Origin: Calliopum simillimum
Taxonomy: Eukaryota; Arthropoda; Insecta; Diptera; Lauxaniidae
DNA length: 64,000 bases
Direction of reading: 5' to 3'
NCBI GenBank assembly: GCA_951812925.1
Contig: OX638369.1
Coordinates: 55,068,373 to 55,132,372 of the forward strand
The position numbers and the translations under genes are program-made. Of the stretch, positions 1 to 11,297 are shown in pieces. The notes below the pieces were generated by a model. It was not told the origin of the DNA and ran no database searches. It saw only the letters and a list, made by a program, of their open reading frames with translations. Within the stretch, counting starts at the first letter, position 1. Each line of letters opens with the position of its first letter.

Positions 1-2445
1 TTCTTCAATTTTCCAAAACCGTTTTTCGACCTTTTCTCAAAAACTGCGTAAATCTTAAATGTTGGTTTTTTCTAAGTCCAATTACTAACAAAATGAGCCA
101 TGTCGGCTCAAAATCGGGGCTTGTTTAACAAAATTACATGATTTTTTCTTATTTGCCTGCTCTCTTACAGAAACACAAAGTTCTATCTGGCAGTTAGAAC
201 TTTGTGAAATTAATTTTAATTTGAATATGTGTAGATAGAACCTTGTGCATCTGAATTTCATTAATTATCTCAGAAACCATACGAGATAGAAATATTTGAG
301 AGGCGGTAATCGAAAGAGCGTGGTCTATTTAGTACGAGGCAATATATAACTCAATTTCACAAAAAATGTCAGTTAGAACCCTGTTGTTCTAAGGTCGCGA
401 AATAGGTGGTTTTGTTTTTTTCCTGCGACTCATCATCGATCATGAGTTATGGCACTTTAGAAATCAACATATTGCGATGTACAATAATACGCCGCCCGTA
501 TGAATAACCAAGCTTTACCACTTTTCTAATTAAAATATCTCCTAAACTACAAGTTCTACGAAAACTTGAGGAAATCACCAGGGCTTTTTTGTCCTATACT
601 ATTTTTCTGGAGAAGTAACCGTTTGCGAGATATTTGCAAAAAACTGTTTTTTGTAACCTTTGACCTTGAATAACTTAAGACGCAGACATGCGATTTTTTG
701 CGACTTTTGAGACAACTTTTAGAACACTATAATGAAGATGCATTATCTCTCATTCCGAGGTAAAACCCTATTTTGACTGGCCTATTTGTTGTTTGATCTT
801 TACAGTAATGTAAATATCGCGCCAATTTTTTCAAAAAAAATTACCAGCTGTATGCATGCTGAATTGACTAAAACAGCAAAGTAAAATTCACTACAGTGGG
901 AAGTTGTCACTATTCTGACTTGAAAAATATGTTAGAAATAAAGTAGCACATACAATTTTTTGTCTCCGTGTGCGACCATTTTCCTGGAACGTTTAACTAT
1001 TTCAGCTATTTGCCTCTGGGTTTAACCTTTTTTATACAGATTTTGTATTATTATTCTGCACCCAGGAGTGCAGAAGTAGGAAGTGCTTGTTTCTTCCCAT
1101 TCTTAAGCTTTCAAGTGTTTATTTTCTAAAGTTACACCAAAAATTAAATAATTCTGAGCTAAGCTTACCTGCCGTTGGATATTTATTGTTAAAATTACAT
1201 TTTGCTTTCTAGAAGCACTCATTTTTGAGCTTGGCTCTATTTTAACGCACACGTGTCCAGGCAGCTACTATCCATCATTCTAGTTAATACTGCTATTCAT
1301 AATTCTTATTTTGCGCAAAAAATGGTACAATGTTCGTTTGGAATGTCATTGACAACATACAGTTACAGGCACTATTAAACAAGTGTGAGGCTCTATTTCA
1401 TCGCATGCTACTGTACATCATATTTCTTGTTTTTTTTAACTACCATAAACTTCAGTTTCAAGTGGCAGATCTGTCGAAAGTTTTAGTAGTTGTCAAAGGT
1501 TTTCACAATTTATGTTTGTTAATTAAAATGAAGAAAGTAAAGAAAATTTAAATTTTATGACTAAAATACAGCATTCTCATCATTACTTTTAGTGACTTTG
1601 AAAAACTTTATTGATTGCTGAATTCAATACTTAAAAAAAGCCGCAAAAGGCGCAGTACCAATTTTTATGTTCACTTTTAGATTTGTTCCCCTTTACTTTT
1701 TTAATTAATTTTACGCGTAAATACATTAGGTAAATGCATCGCTCCCTCGCATTTACCATAAAAAGCAATAACTTTTTCATACGCGCTACTAACGACACAG
1801 TGACAGCACCACCCTTGGGCAATAAATGAAAACAATTAAAAAGCGCGCCAACCACGACCCCCGCCCGCACTGTATGTTTAGTAAGAAACCCGGCTTTTTG
1901 CCTGTCAATGTTGCCTTCTAGCATATTAATGATCATATCTAATCTTCTCCAGCGTAGCGCTTTTCACTTTTCTTTCAAATTGAAATTTTTTTTCGAACAA
2001 ATTTAAATTTTTAGTTTACGTTGGCGTTGACATTAAATTTATTATTATAAATGATGTCGGCATTTTCTTTTTTATATTCAAGAAATGAACAATTGGATAC
2101 CGTGTTATATGTTGGTTGTATCTAGAAAGACCAAAAAATGAAGAAAAACAAAGCCTTAAAAGGATGCTTTTTTTTGTTGTTTTTGCATTTCTTTACAACA
2201 AACATTAGGTTGGTAGGTAGACAATTTCGCCCGCCATCAAAAAGTCGCACACACACATACGAATACTGGTATACCCAAGTAGAAAGATTTAAGGCACTTC
2301 GTGAGAAAACACTTTAAAACGTAAGAATTTTACCAGAGCTTACATAATGATATTCTGTTTGAAGAGACATATTTATGATGGTGCACAAGAAAAGGTACCC
2401 TATCTTCCAAAAATCAAAAATCCTTTTATTCTATTTTCTTAATAC
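1..2445. other. AT-rich stretch, no gene recognised
   Basis: No open reading frame here resembles a known protein. Around 530-700 there is a phrase (ATCTCCTAAAC, later TTTGACCTTGA) that recurs in degenerate form at about 16990-17350, so part of it is probably an old interspersed repeat. The rest looks like unique AT-rich DNA. Confidence 0.5.
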
Positions 2446-2447
2446 TA

Positions 2448-2898
2448 AGGGTAATGACGGGTAATATGGACTACGCGGGTTATATGGACCCCACGGATAT
2501 TTTCCATTGTATACATAGGATGCAAACCTTAAACCTTATGTCAGTGCGATTTTAGCGTTCGGTGAAGTCGCATGTGTCTGTGATGTTGTTTTTTCTAAAA
2601 TAGGTGTTTGGCAATTATTTTTTCTAGTGATTAAATTTCATTGTTTCACTTTAAAGACATGGTGTTTTTTAATAAATTACTGCTTTTTTGATTTTTGTAA
2701 TTTATAGTTAATAGGTGTATCACTCCACTTTCAAGCTAAAATCATCTCTCAGTTCTAAATTTCGCATATTAAAAACCCAACTGTTTTTACAAAGGCTTAA
2801 AATTTTGAATACTCCGCAATCTTTAGAAATTTCTTCAAGACCAAGACCATAGCAGTTTCTTTATCACTATAAGTGGTCCACATTTACCTTCCTTACCC
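2448..2898 (+). mobile_element. pogo-like MITE, short copy
   Basis: Short non-autonomous DNA transposon. Its ends match those of the longer element at 40668-41574: the left end begins with GGGTAATGACGGGTAATATG and the right end, reversed, with GGGTAAGGAAGGTAAATGTG. Both copies share internal phrases (TTTTCCA then TACATAGGA; TTAGCGTTCGGTGAAGTCGC). A TA dinucleotide lies at both borders, the expected pogo/Tc1-mariner target duplication. The left border has one extra A, so the exact start is uncertain by a base. No coding capacity remains. Confidence 0.7.
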
Positions 2899-2900
2899 TA

Positions 2901-3994
2901 CATATTGATGCCAAAAAATTTCCACCATTACGTTCAAAAGTCTGAAAGAGGGTGTCAAAAAAGTGAGCTTAGGTCATTTAGAGGTGGCGCAACGCTGATT
3001 TATACAAAATCTCGGCTTGATGCGGTTTTTATTATATTACGATCTCAAAAATGCTCGGAATGAGCCATACGATATATCAAATTTTTCGTCTTGAATCAAG
3101 GTACATAAAAAAGTAAATGAAAAGGTATGAAAAAAATTGGAACCTCAAATCAATGACATTTTATTTTTTTTTTTACCCAAAAAAACTACTCTCAAAAAAG
3201 GTTTTTTTTTTCGAGTTTCACCCTATTGTAAAACTCTAAATCTTACTTTTGGATAAAACTTTTATTTTCAAGGTCACCATAGAAACAATTTTCTAGAATA
3301 TCTTATTTTAGACCTTTTCACTTATGAAATTTTTCGAAGAATATTTTGTAGAACATTTTAGCCCATTTTAAAAGAAGTTAAAAAACGAAAAACTAATTTT
3401 CTAATAGATTTCAACTCTTTGATGTAATTTTATTTTTTGGTTGTAATATCAAGAAAGAGACATGGTTCAAAAATATGGTCGCCAAAAAGTAGGTGTGGCA
3501 TTTATAAATTCGGGCAGTATATTGTGTTTATGTTCGGCATCTACCTACCAAATATCATCGAAATAGCTAATTAATCTTGCGAGGCATAACATCTTAAACT
3601 GTAAAGTACAAGATGAAGTCCATTTTTTGAAGGGGGATAGATATTGGGTGAAATCCCTTTTATTGGTATTCAAAATTTAATATTCGACTTAATATCAATT
3701 GTAGAATGTTAAGAACATGTCTAAGCAGTAAATCCAACCTTCACTTGTCAAGCGATAAGATGTACCCTATTTTTTATTTTTAGACCAGTGAAATTTTGTC
3801 AGTGAAGATAAGGCCCCTTTTCTTTTGAAGCATCACATTTGTTTCAAAATTTGAGTACTTATACTTCTTTTTTATCAAAATATCACGAGTTCGATTCCCA
3901 GTTCGGGTGTTTTTTTTTTTTTTATTTTATTTTCTTTACGATAACACGTTGCTTGGCAGGCTTTTTTAATTTTTTATGATTGAGAACATTTACA
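2901..3994. other. AT-rich stretch, no gene recognised
   Basis: Long A/T runs, no coding signal. At 3887-3911 there is a tRNA B-box-like phrase (GAGTTCGATTCCC) followed by a T run, which may be the end of an old SINE, but no matching A box is clear. Confidence 0.4.
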
Positions 3995-4102
3995 TCCTAG
4001 GGGACATGCAATATTAAAAAGAAAAACTAAGCCTAAGCGCTTATTGCTGAAAAAAGAAGCAGTTCTGAAAGCCTTTTAGAAGCGCTTTCTTTTCCCCTTG
4101 GG
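3995..4102. repeat. fragment of GAAGC-rich MITE
   Basis: This segment matches the right end of the complete element at 29764-30153: it shares the phrase CTAGGG..CATGC..TATTAAAAA, the AGAAGCGC words and the terminal CCCTTGGG, corresponding to CCCGTTGGG in the other copy. Only one end is present. Confidence 0.5.
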
Positions 4103-5230
4103 TACATATTGACCAATACTAAGAAACAAATAGATCGAATAAGTGAATGTTGTACAACAAACTAATCTTCACATTAAGTTAAAATAGGAAAAATTTTAGA
4201 AAGTAAAACAAGTTGAAAAACTAAAAATTTTAACTATGGAATAATCGTGGGATGTTTGCTAGTTGCTGTTGTTGTTGTTGTAGCTTGTTTACCATAAAAG
4301 GTGATTTTTTTAACGTTGAGTATTAAAAATTTGCAATTGATACCCTTAAGGCGCTAACATACGAATATGTTGATGACCATTAATACAGGACTTTTGATCT
4401 CATTTGGTGCTACATATTAGATTGATGCAAAAAACCGAATATTTATGGTCTGTACTTTTTTCTGAGAAACCATTTTTTAGATCCTTTTTTTTAATTTCTG
4501 CTTGCTGGCTATGTCATTATAGCTTGAAGTTCTTTTTCTATATAAAATTCTGATTATGTAGTTACATATACAAACCTATTAATTACACCGGCACACAAAA
4601 AAGAAAAGAGTGGTCTGTATACTTGAGCAGACACATCTATCCATTAGTATTTTGGTATGCTTAATCCGAATCCTAGGTCAGAATTACTCTTATACCCTAA
4701 AAATTTCGAGATATCCTTTCTTGAAGTTGCAGAAAGCTCTGTTTTCAGGCTTATGTCGTGGTTCAAGGAAAAGGTTTAGTTCCATTTTTTCAATGGCCAA
4801 AATTATCCTTTTCAAAATCTTCCTTTACCGATTGGACTCTTACTTTCCAAGATATCACTCTTTGGCTCACATTTTGTTACAAATAAATTAAATTGGGTTT
4901 TGTCTTACCGAAAAGTTTACCCGATGGTGTCAAATTGATGGCAATAAGTCAAAAAATGGTATAAGTCAAATAACCGATTATTACGGCACATAATGTATAT
5001 GATATTACGTTTGTCCTGAAATGGACTTACATTTATCACACGGACGGACCCCGGTTCGAATCCAAGTGCAAGTCAGTTGGTTTGTTTTTTTTTTTTGTTT
5101 GAACCTTACAGTAAAGTAAAGAAAAATTTGTAACCATTTTTACTTTAGTTATAATTTTAGTAAAATTATTTATGTTATAACCCAACAATCAAAAAAGTTT
5201 GGAAAATAACCTGTTATACGCTTATTGAAG
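4103..5230. other. AT-rich stretch with short dispersed repeat
   Basis: No gene recognised. About 4905-4990 (AAAGTTTAC, GATGG, TTGATGGC, GTCAAATAA, GATTATTA) recurs at about 34795-34875 and, more weakly, at 55560-55655, all in the same orientation, suggesting an unclassified dispersed repeat. At 5045-5065 a B-box-like phrase (CCCGGTTCGAATCC) precedes a T run, perhaps a SINE tail. Confidence 0.4.
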
Positions 5231-5923
5231 CAAACATTTCGTTGGAATTAAGGGGACATTCCTTTGTAATTGAAAACAAAAAAACACTTTTTAAAAATTT
5301 TATTATGAAAAAACTATTATATTTATTGACAAAATTTCTTTTAAATATTGTCTAAAAAATATGAAATTTTTTTTTTTATTTTATTTTTAGTTTGCCTTGG
5401 CTGCTGTAGAGGGCTTCATCCAAAAGTTACTTTTCAAACTGGTAGGACATTTTTCTCCGAATCTACTCGACCGATTTTAAAAAACCAAAAAGCATTCGAT
5501 TACTCATAAAAAATATTAAACAATAAGCCTCTGAAAGTTTTAAAAAATACCCCCCCCCCTTTTTTTACGGGGCATTTTTTTAAGTTAAGTCCCTCAATTT
5601 TTTAGCATTTTTAATAAATATTCATACAAAAACTTCAAAATATAAAAAAGAATAAAATCCATTTTGAATTTTTCAAAAATCTGTTACAGGAGGTCTACAA
5701 CATGTTCTACCGTTTAAAAAGTAAATTTTGGATGACGCCTTCTACAGCAGCCAAGGGAAACTAAAAAAAAAAAAATTTTTCATATATTTTAGACAATATT
5801 TAACAATGTCCAAAAGAAATTTTGTCAGTAAATATAATAGTTTTTTCATAATAAAATTTTTAAAAAGTGTTTTTTGTTTCAATTACAAAGGCGAATGTCC
5901 CCTTAATTCCAACGAAATGTTTG
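5231..5923. repeat. 0.7 kb inverted repeat element
   Basis: The left arm starts CAAACATTTCGTTGGAATTA and the right arm ends with its reverse complement. Arms run about 5231-5480 and 5690-5923, with the words GCCTTGGCTGCTGTAGA (left) and TCTACAGCAGCCAAGG (right) mirrored. The spacer is about 200 bp. A TTAA with GGGGACATTC lies inside the arm, but the symmetry continues beyond it, so TTAA is not a target duplication. No clear duplication was found. Probably a fold-back MITE. Confidence 0.75.
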
Positions 5924-6160
5924 GAAATTCTTGAATTTTAATTATTTAATAATCGAAATTGGATCCTTCATAGCAAGCTTGTAAAAATAATTTGAAACAA
6001 GCTTATTATAAATGTTTTTATACAATATTTTCCAAATGTTTTTTTTCAATATTTTTAAATTGTTTTTTAAATTTTTCAATTAATTTTTTGTTAGTGTTAA
6101 TTGAGTTCATTAAACAACATTTTTATATTTAATTAAAAATAAAAAAAAATTTATGTTTAC

Positions 6161-6220
6161 TGAGAATCGAACCTATGACTTCCAAGTTACGAGTCGACAA
6201 TCTTATCAAAATGACATTCG
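6161..6220 (-). repeat. tRNA-like SINE remnant
   Basis: Read on the minus strand there is a possible anticodon-stem region, then a good B-box (AGGTTCGATTCTC), and then an A/T-rich tail. The A box is weak, so this is a decayed tRNA-derived SINE rather than a tRNA gene. Confidence 0.35.
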
Positions 6221-6293
6221 AAAGTTTAAAAAAACGATTACGAAAACGTTTGGAAATGAACTTTTTCTAATTGTTTATTTTAACCTTACCTAG

Positions 6294-6360
6294 GCTGCTA
6301 TATATATTTCTGGCCTAAGCAACACTAAGTGTTGCCTAGGCCAGAAATATATATAGCAGC
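6294..6360. repeat. near-perfect 67 bp hairpin
   Basis: Two 33 bp arms (6294-6326 and 6328-6360) around one central base. The left arm begins GCTGCTATATATATTTCTGG and the right arm is its reverse complement with a single mismatch (AAGC against AGGC). No other copy was noticed in the window. Confidence 0.9.
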
Positions 6361-6665
6361 ATACGTACAAATCAATTGTAAAAATTCTAAAAAAACAACA
6401 TTTTCCAAAGGTTTGAAAATTGGTTATGAAAACATTTGGAAATTAACTTTTTCCAAACGTTAAATTGAGAAGGTTATGCAATTGTTTGTTGGGAATGAAC
6501 TTAATTTTCTTTCAATACAAATCCGATTTATTTTCTCTTCTCAAATTGTTGACAACACTAAACTCATTTTAACGCTTTTTCATAATGTAGAAGGTGGCAT
6601 ACAAATGCAAAGTGCGATGAATATGTCTATGAAGGAGTAATGAAGCATAGGTTGTTTGTTAGTCA

Positions 6666-6724
6666 TGATGGTGATGGTGATGGTGATGGTGATGGTGATG
6701 ATGATGATGATGATGATGATGGTG
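6666..6724 (+). repeat. GATGGT/GAT microsatellite
   Basis: A run of GATGGT hexamers passes into GAT trimers. The trimer length is a multiple of three, but there is no sign of a surrounding coding exon. Confidence 0.95.
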
Positions 6725-7627
6725 GCCAAAGGTTTGAAATATTTTATTTAATTGTTTGTAGTCGACATTTTGATATCTGGTAACAAGTATACTGAACTTT
6801 AACTGGACGGATTGTATGCGCAATAATGCAGATATTGTAAATTACCATAAAAAATAAATAAAATGCACTGTTTATCACAATTGTAGGAGTAAAAACTTGG
6901 CGCGATAGTGTAAAATACAAAATTAAAATAATCGATTTAATTTCTTCACAAGTCTCGAAAAAGTTTAGCTAAAGGCAACAATTTGAAGCCTTTTTTTTTC
7001 TGCATGTTGATTGTTATTATATTTTATGTAGATCCATATAATTCAAATTACTTTGTGGCTTATGGTAAACGATTGCCTTTAGTAGTAATTAACCTATTGG
7101 GACCTTTTGTTATTATACTACATGGTAGTAAATACTATTGTTTTTGTTTTTCTATTTATCGTTTGCAATTGTCAATGATTAAGGTGAAGAAAGGTTGTTT
7201 TACTCTTAAATTTAAAGAAATAACATTATGTGGAAATTGTATCGTTCATTTTAATAGTGGTGCAACTTCATTTAAGAGCAAAAGTAATATCATAATATGA
7301 ATAGAATCTTGTTGGAAATGAATAAAATTGATCTCTGTTTTCGCAGAAAGTCGATTTGATATTAACTACATATGTTAAAAAAACTATATATTTGTCGGGG
7401 TTAAACGTTTTGTTGCGTTGCGTTACGAGAGAGGGGGGATCAAAATTGTTGGTCAGAGCAAACTTTTTTTAAAAAAATGAAGAGCCTAATTCGGCGTTTG
7501 GACCCAAAATTAGCCTATAATTATGGCATTTTTTTTCAGCCCTGCCATTTTCGCTCTGCTAACTTAATGGATGTAAATTTGTAGTTATGGAAAACTTTTT
7601 CGTTTGAAATGAAATAAAGAATGAAAA
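6725..7627. other. AT-rich stretch, no gene recognised
   Basis: A 105-codon ORF at 6983-7300 has biased, hydrophobic composition, no recognisable domain and no gene context, so I do not call it. About 7300-7370 weakly resembles the dispersed repeat seen near 4900 and 34800. Confidence 0.4.
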
Positions 7628-7767
7628 TAAAGAAGGCTTGGCAGGTATGGAAAGTTACATATTCTTGATAAATGTTACCTGCTGAGTTGATATAGCCATG
7701 TCCAACTGTCTGTCTCTCCGTTGAAATTATTTGAGTATTTTTTGGGAGGAATTCGAAGCCTGCGTCG
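7628..7767 (+). mobile_element. DINE-like element, left part
   Basis: Contains the core of the DINE family of this window (GGCAGGTATGGAAA, ATATTCTTGAT, GATATAGCCATGTCC, CTGTCTGTC). It breaks off at 7767 and resumes at 10603, where the expected following words (GTCAAAGTTAGCTTGTG) occur. The intervening 2.8 kb is an insertion flanked by the 5 bp CGTCG. Confidence 0.75.
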
Positions 7768-7999
7768 CACTATGTTTCTTTTTTTTTGACAAAAAAATGT
7801 ACACAAAAATAATTCACTACAAGGACACATTTTCTTTCAAAAAATCAGCCGAAATTCAAGGTTATACATTCACCTATCTGAAAAAAATGAAAAAATCGAT
7901 TTTTCTGTTTAAAAATGTTAGTCGCATTAAACGCAGGCGTGATATATGAATAAATTTATATGCATTCAATCAAATCAAGAAAGATAAAATCAACTCAAA

Positions 8000-8175
8000 G
8001 TGAAAATTCGCGGTGCCTCGCCCCAAAAACAAATTCGTCATATCTGCGAAACTATTAGACGCAGATAGATAAGATTCGGTATGTATGGCACAGAGAAAAA
8101 TAACATCCACTGAAGAAGTGGGTGGTGCCACGCCCTACAAATATTAAGTTTATCATATCTCCTAAACTATTTGAA
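8000..8175 (-). repeat. GC-box subrepeat, left arm
   Basis: Left-arm counterpart of the subrepeats at 10060-10340, inverted. It carries the words TCATATCT..GAAACTATT, GATAAGATTCGGTATGT, ATAACATCCACT and GGTGGTGCCACGCCC. Part of the TIR arm of the enclosing element. Confidence 0.7.
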
Positions 8176-8224
8176 CCATAGGAACTATTTGAACCATTTT
8201 GTTGATGGAAGTAAGGATCATAAG

Positions 8225-8585
8225 ATTTAAATGAACATTTTAAGACTAAATTTACTGCAATTTAAGGATAAACTTGGTCAACGTAGTGATAGGTACTTTT
8301 ACCAAGATAATGATCTCAAACATATTCCTTATAATATGAGATCGTGGATTCAATACAACTGTCCCAATGTATTCGTAACACTGGCGCATGGTCCAGATAT
8401 AAATTTGGAATTATCTGGACGCAAAAGTTCGCCAGCACAATATATCTTCAAAAACTGAACTGAAAAGGATATTCATGTAAAATGGGCTATGAAAATGAGC
8501 TATTGTGAAAAACTAATTCAAAGGATGCCAATAGGACTAAACATGACAAATAAAAACAAATTAATGTACACTACTGAACTCATGT
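8225..8585 (+). pseudogene. Tc1-like transposase, C-terminal remnant
   Basis: The 75-codon frame at 8231-8458 shows YQDNDLKHI followed by W, a Y-N-C-P stretch and GPDIN. This corresponds to the second catalytic aspartate motif (DND.KHT) and the SPDINPIE motif of Tc1 transposases, with the last part decayed. After the stop, other frames continue with EKLIQRMP and LKNK-like words that fit the Tc1 C-terminus. The N-terminal DNA-binding domains and first catalytic aspartate are absent. It lies inside the 7768-10602 element and is not functional. Confidence 0.7.
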
Positions 8586-8630
8586 AAAAATTATAATTTT
8601 GTTAAGGTGTACGACTTTGGCTTTGGTACT

Positions 8631-9732
8631 GGTACAAACCATTTCAAAACGATCAAGATTTTTTTTATGGCATCCGATTTGGCTATAAATTGGCATAAGT
8701 AATAGTTGCACAGTGGAAAAAATTACTACCAAATATTTTTTCAAAATTTAAAAAAATGGCGGAGATATGGGACTTTGAAAATTTTAGGTTAGTTTTTTTT
8801 GAGAAGCTATAACTTCGGTTGCATTTATCCAATTTTCAATTTTATGGTGTTAAATGATTTGTTTTAAAATAGGCTTTAAAATAAAAACTAGCAAACATTT
8901 TTTTTTTTTTTTTATATAGTTTACACTGAAAAAAAAAAATTTAAATTGAGTTTCCCAAAATACGTCCTTTTTAATATTTTTTATTTTTCTTGTAAAAAAA
9001 GCTACAAGTGTAACTTACCAGTCCTCCAAAAATTGGAGTGGGCCTCCCAGTGGTTCTCCAGAAAAACAATAAAATGTAGCTTTTGCCGCAATTTTTCAGT
9101 ACAATTTTTTTGAATTTGAAATTTTTAATTAAACGTTAATTTGAATTTGAAAAAAGTGCGTTAGTACTTATATTAGTACTATACAAGCAAAAAAAAAGTC
9201 AACAAACTATTTTCAGCATTTAAAAATTTTTTTTAATAAAAATTTTAAATTAAAAAAATGTACTGAAACATTGCGGTTGAAGCCACATTTTATTGTTTTT
9301 CTGGAGAACCACTGGCAGGCCCACTCCAATTTTTGGAGGACTGGTAAGTTACACTTGTAGCTTTTTTTACAAGAAAAATAAAAAATATTAAAAAGGACGT
9401 ATTTTGGGAAACTCAATTTAAATTTTTTTTTTCAGTGTAAACTATATATAAAAAAAAAAAAAAATGTTTGCTAGTTTTTTTTTTAAAGCCTGTTTTAAAA
9501 CAAATCATTTAACACCATAAAATTGAAAATTGGATAAATGCAACCGAAGTTATAGCTTCTCAAAAAAAACTAACCTAAAATTTTCAAAGTCCCATATCTC
9601 CGCCATTTTTTTAAATTTTGAAAAAATATTTGGTAGTAATTTTTTCTACTATGCAACTATTACTTATGCCAATTTATAGCCAAATCGGATGCCATGAACA
9701 AATTTCTTGATCGTTTACACATGGTTTGTACC
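8631..9732. repeat. 1.1 kb palindrome with 4 bp duplication
   Basis: Starts GGTACAAACC and ends with the reverse complement, flanked on both sides by TACT (8627-8630 and 9733-9736). Arms of about 450 bp mirror each other closely (GGCATCCGATTTGGCTATAA; GGCGGAGATATGGGACTTTG; CCAAAATACGTCC; TCCTCCAAAAATTGGAGTGG). The centre is near 9180. The minus-strand ORF at 9213-9416 is just the mirror of the left arm. Probably a large non-autonomous fold-back transposon. Confidence 0.85.
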
Positions 9733-10059
9733 TACTGCTTGATTTCTGTAACTTTTTATTTATTTTCAAAAATAACGGAAAATTTCAAGTTTGGTTTTTT
9801 GTTAAAATTGAAGGCTAAATAGGCTATTTAAAAATGTACTTCAAATTTCTTAAATTATTTTTGCGTACTTAGTTTTTGGGCATTGAAAATTGTTTGTTTG
9901 GTGTACGACTTTGGCTTTGACCTACTGTATATAAAGGGTAGTGAGTCAAATAACATTTGCTGAAAAAAAGAGTGGTACCATACCCAACAATTAACATATC
10001 CTTATTAATTGCCACTCTGTTCTATGGAGAACAAGTTCATTCATTTAGCTCTGCCTGTG

Positions 10060-10340
10060 GGCGTGGCACCACATATTTTTTCATCAGATGTTATTTGTCT
10101 TGATGACCTTTGTTTATAAACCGAATTTCATCCATATGGTCAAATAGTTTTGGAGATATGATGAGTTTTATTTTTTTGGGGCGTGGCACCGCCCATTTTT
10201 CTAGTGGATGTTATTTCTCTCTGTGCCTATTACAAACATACCGAATCTTATCTTTCTTCGTCTAATAGTTTCGGAGATATGACGAATGTGTTTTAGGGGC
10301 GTGGCACCGCCCATTTTCACTTTGAGCTGTTTTCATCTTA
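10060..10340 (+). repeat. GC-box subrepeats, right arm
   Basis: Three units of about 115 bp, each with GGGCGTGGCACC(A/G)C, ATGTTATTT, a GAATTTCAT or GAATCTTAT phrase and TTTCGGAGATATGA. The same motif recurs elsewhere in the window in other repeat families. Confidence 0.75.
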
Positions 10341-10602
10341 CTTGATTTGATTGAATACACTCCTGCGTTTAATGCGACTAACATTTTTAAACAGAAAAAT
10401 CGATTTTTTCAAAATTCAAGAGATTTTGACCCGTGTCACTATTTTGTGGATCAGATGCTAGAAAAAGCGGGCATCTTTTTAGATAGGTGAATTGCATAAC
10501 CTTTAATTTCGCGTTTGATTTTTGTTTAAAGAAAATGTGTCCTTGTAGTGAATTATTTTTGTGTACACTTTTTTGTCAAAAAAAAAAAAAAAAACCATAG
10601 TG

Positions 10603-11030
10603 CGTCGTCAAAGTTAGCTTGTGAGATTGAAAATGAGTCAAATCGGTCAACGGACGGCAATAATTCAAAACGCAATATTCAAAGCATTATTCGGGATAAA
10701 GCAACTAAATTTCAAATAAATACTAGAAATAGTAAGTACAAGCTCTAAGCAGAAACATGATGAGTTTGGGCAATAGGACGTGGTACCTTCATTATAAGCA
10801 AAAAAAATCCAACCAAATTTCACTCAGACACTAAAAATATTGAATGCAAGTTCTGACAAGAAACTTTGTTGATTCGGATAACAGGGCGTGGCACCTCCCA
10901 ATCACTCAAAAATTTCAAAGTGATTTTAATGCTAAGTAGTTACTAATAATATTTCGCACAGATACTCGGAATAGTTAGTGAAAGCTCGGAGCAAATATCT
11001 GGGACTACTCAGTGTCATGTAGAACATATT
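10603..11030 (+). mobile_element. DINE-like element, right part
   Basis: Continuation of the DINE copy interrupted at 7767. It carries GTCAAAGTTAGCTTGTGAGA, AAATCGGTCAACGGAC, CAAGCTCTAAGCA and GGGCGTGGCACCTCCCA. The usual 3' hairpin and CTAG terminus are not found at its end. Confidence 0.65.
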
Positions 11031-11194
11031 GAAATTTAAAGAAACAAAAAAAGCTGAATTTTTCGAGACGCATATTTCAGTATTACTTTTTCAGAATTTA
11101 ATAAATTTTTCTGTGGCTCTACAAGATAATGAAATAGACCTCACAGCTTTTGAAACATTACTGAATTCAGCATAACTATTTCAAAAAAAATAAA

Positions 11195-11297
11195 AACTTA
11201 CTATTGGCCTGGCCAAAAATTAAATACCCTAATATGGAATATGCCATGCCTTCTGGTTCGAATTTACTTAGTTTTTGCTTAGAGCTTGCGTTGTCAC
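11195..11297 (-). mobile_element. DINE-like 3' end fragment
   Basis: Contains the hairpin TTTTGGCCAGGCCAAT (minus strand) and the preceding GGGTATTTAAT phrase typical of the 3' end of this family, then breaks off after an AGCTCTAAGC word. It is in the opposite orientation to the copy just upstream, so it is a separate insertion or a rearranged end. Confidence 0.6.

Larger units (their letters stand above)
7768..10602. mobile_element. 2.8 kb TIR element, Transib-like ends
   Basis: Terminal inverted repeats start CACTATG on both sides and continue with a T run, GACAAAAAA, GTACACAAAAATAATTCACT and CAAGGACACATTTTC. Similarity of the arms extends inward about 400 bp (7768-8190 against 10060-10602). 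It is flanked by a 5 bp duplication CGTCG (7763-7767 and 10603-10607) inside a DINE copy. CAC-type ends with a GC-rich 5 bp duplication are typical of Transib; the assignment is inference because no Transib transposase is visible. It encloses a Tc1 remnant and a palindrome with its own 4 bp duplication, so it is a composite or has been a target for later insertions. Confidence 0.65.

Noticed and set aside
5240..5920. piggyBac-type ends (TTAA then GGGGACATTC)
   Set aside because: Inverted symmetry continues outside the TTAA, so the TTAA lies in the arm and is not a target duplication.
6666..6724. Coding trinucleotide repeat (Asp/Met tract)
   Set aside because: No open frame or splice signals around it.
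6983..7300. 105-codon ORF with hydrophobic start
   Set aside because: AT-driven composition, no domain, no gene context or second exon.
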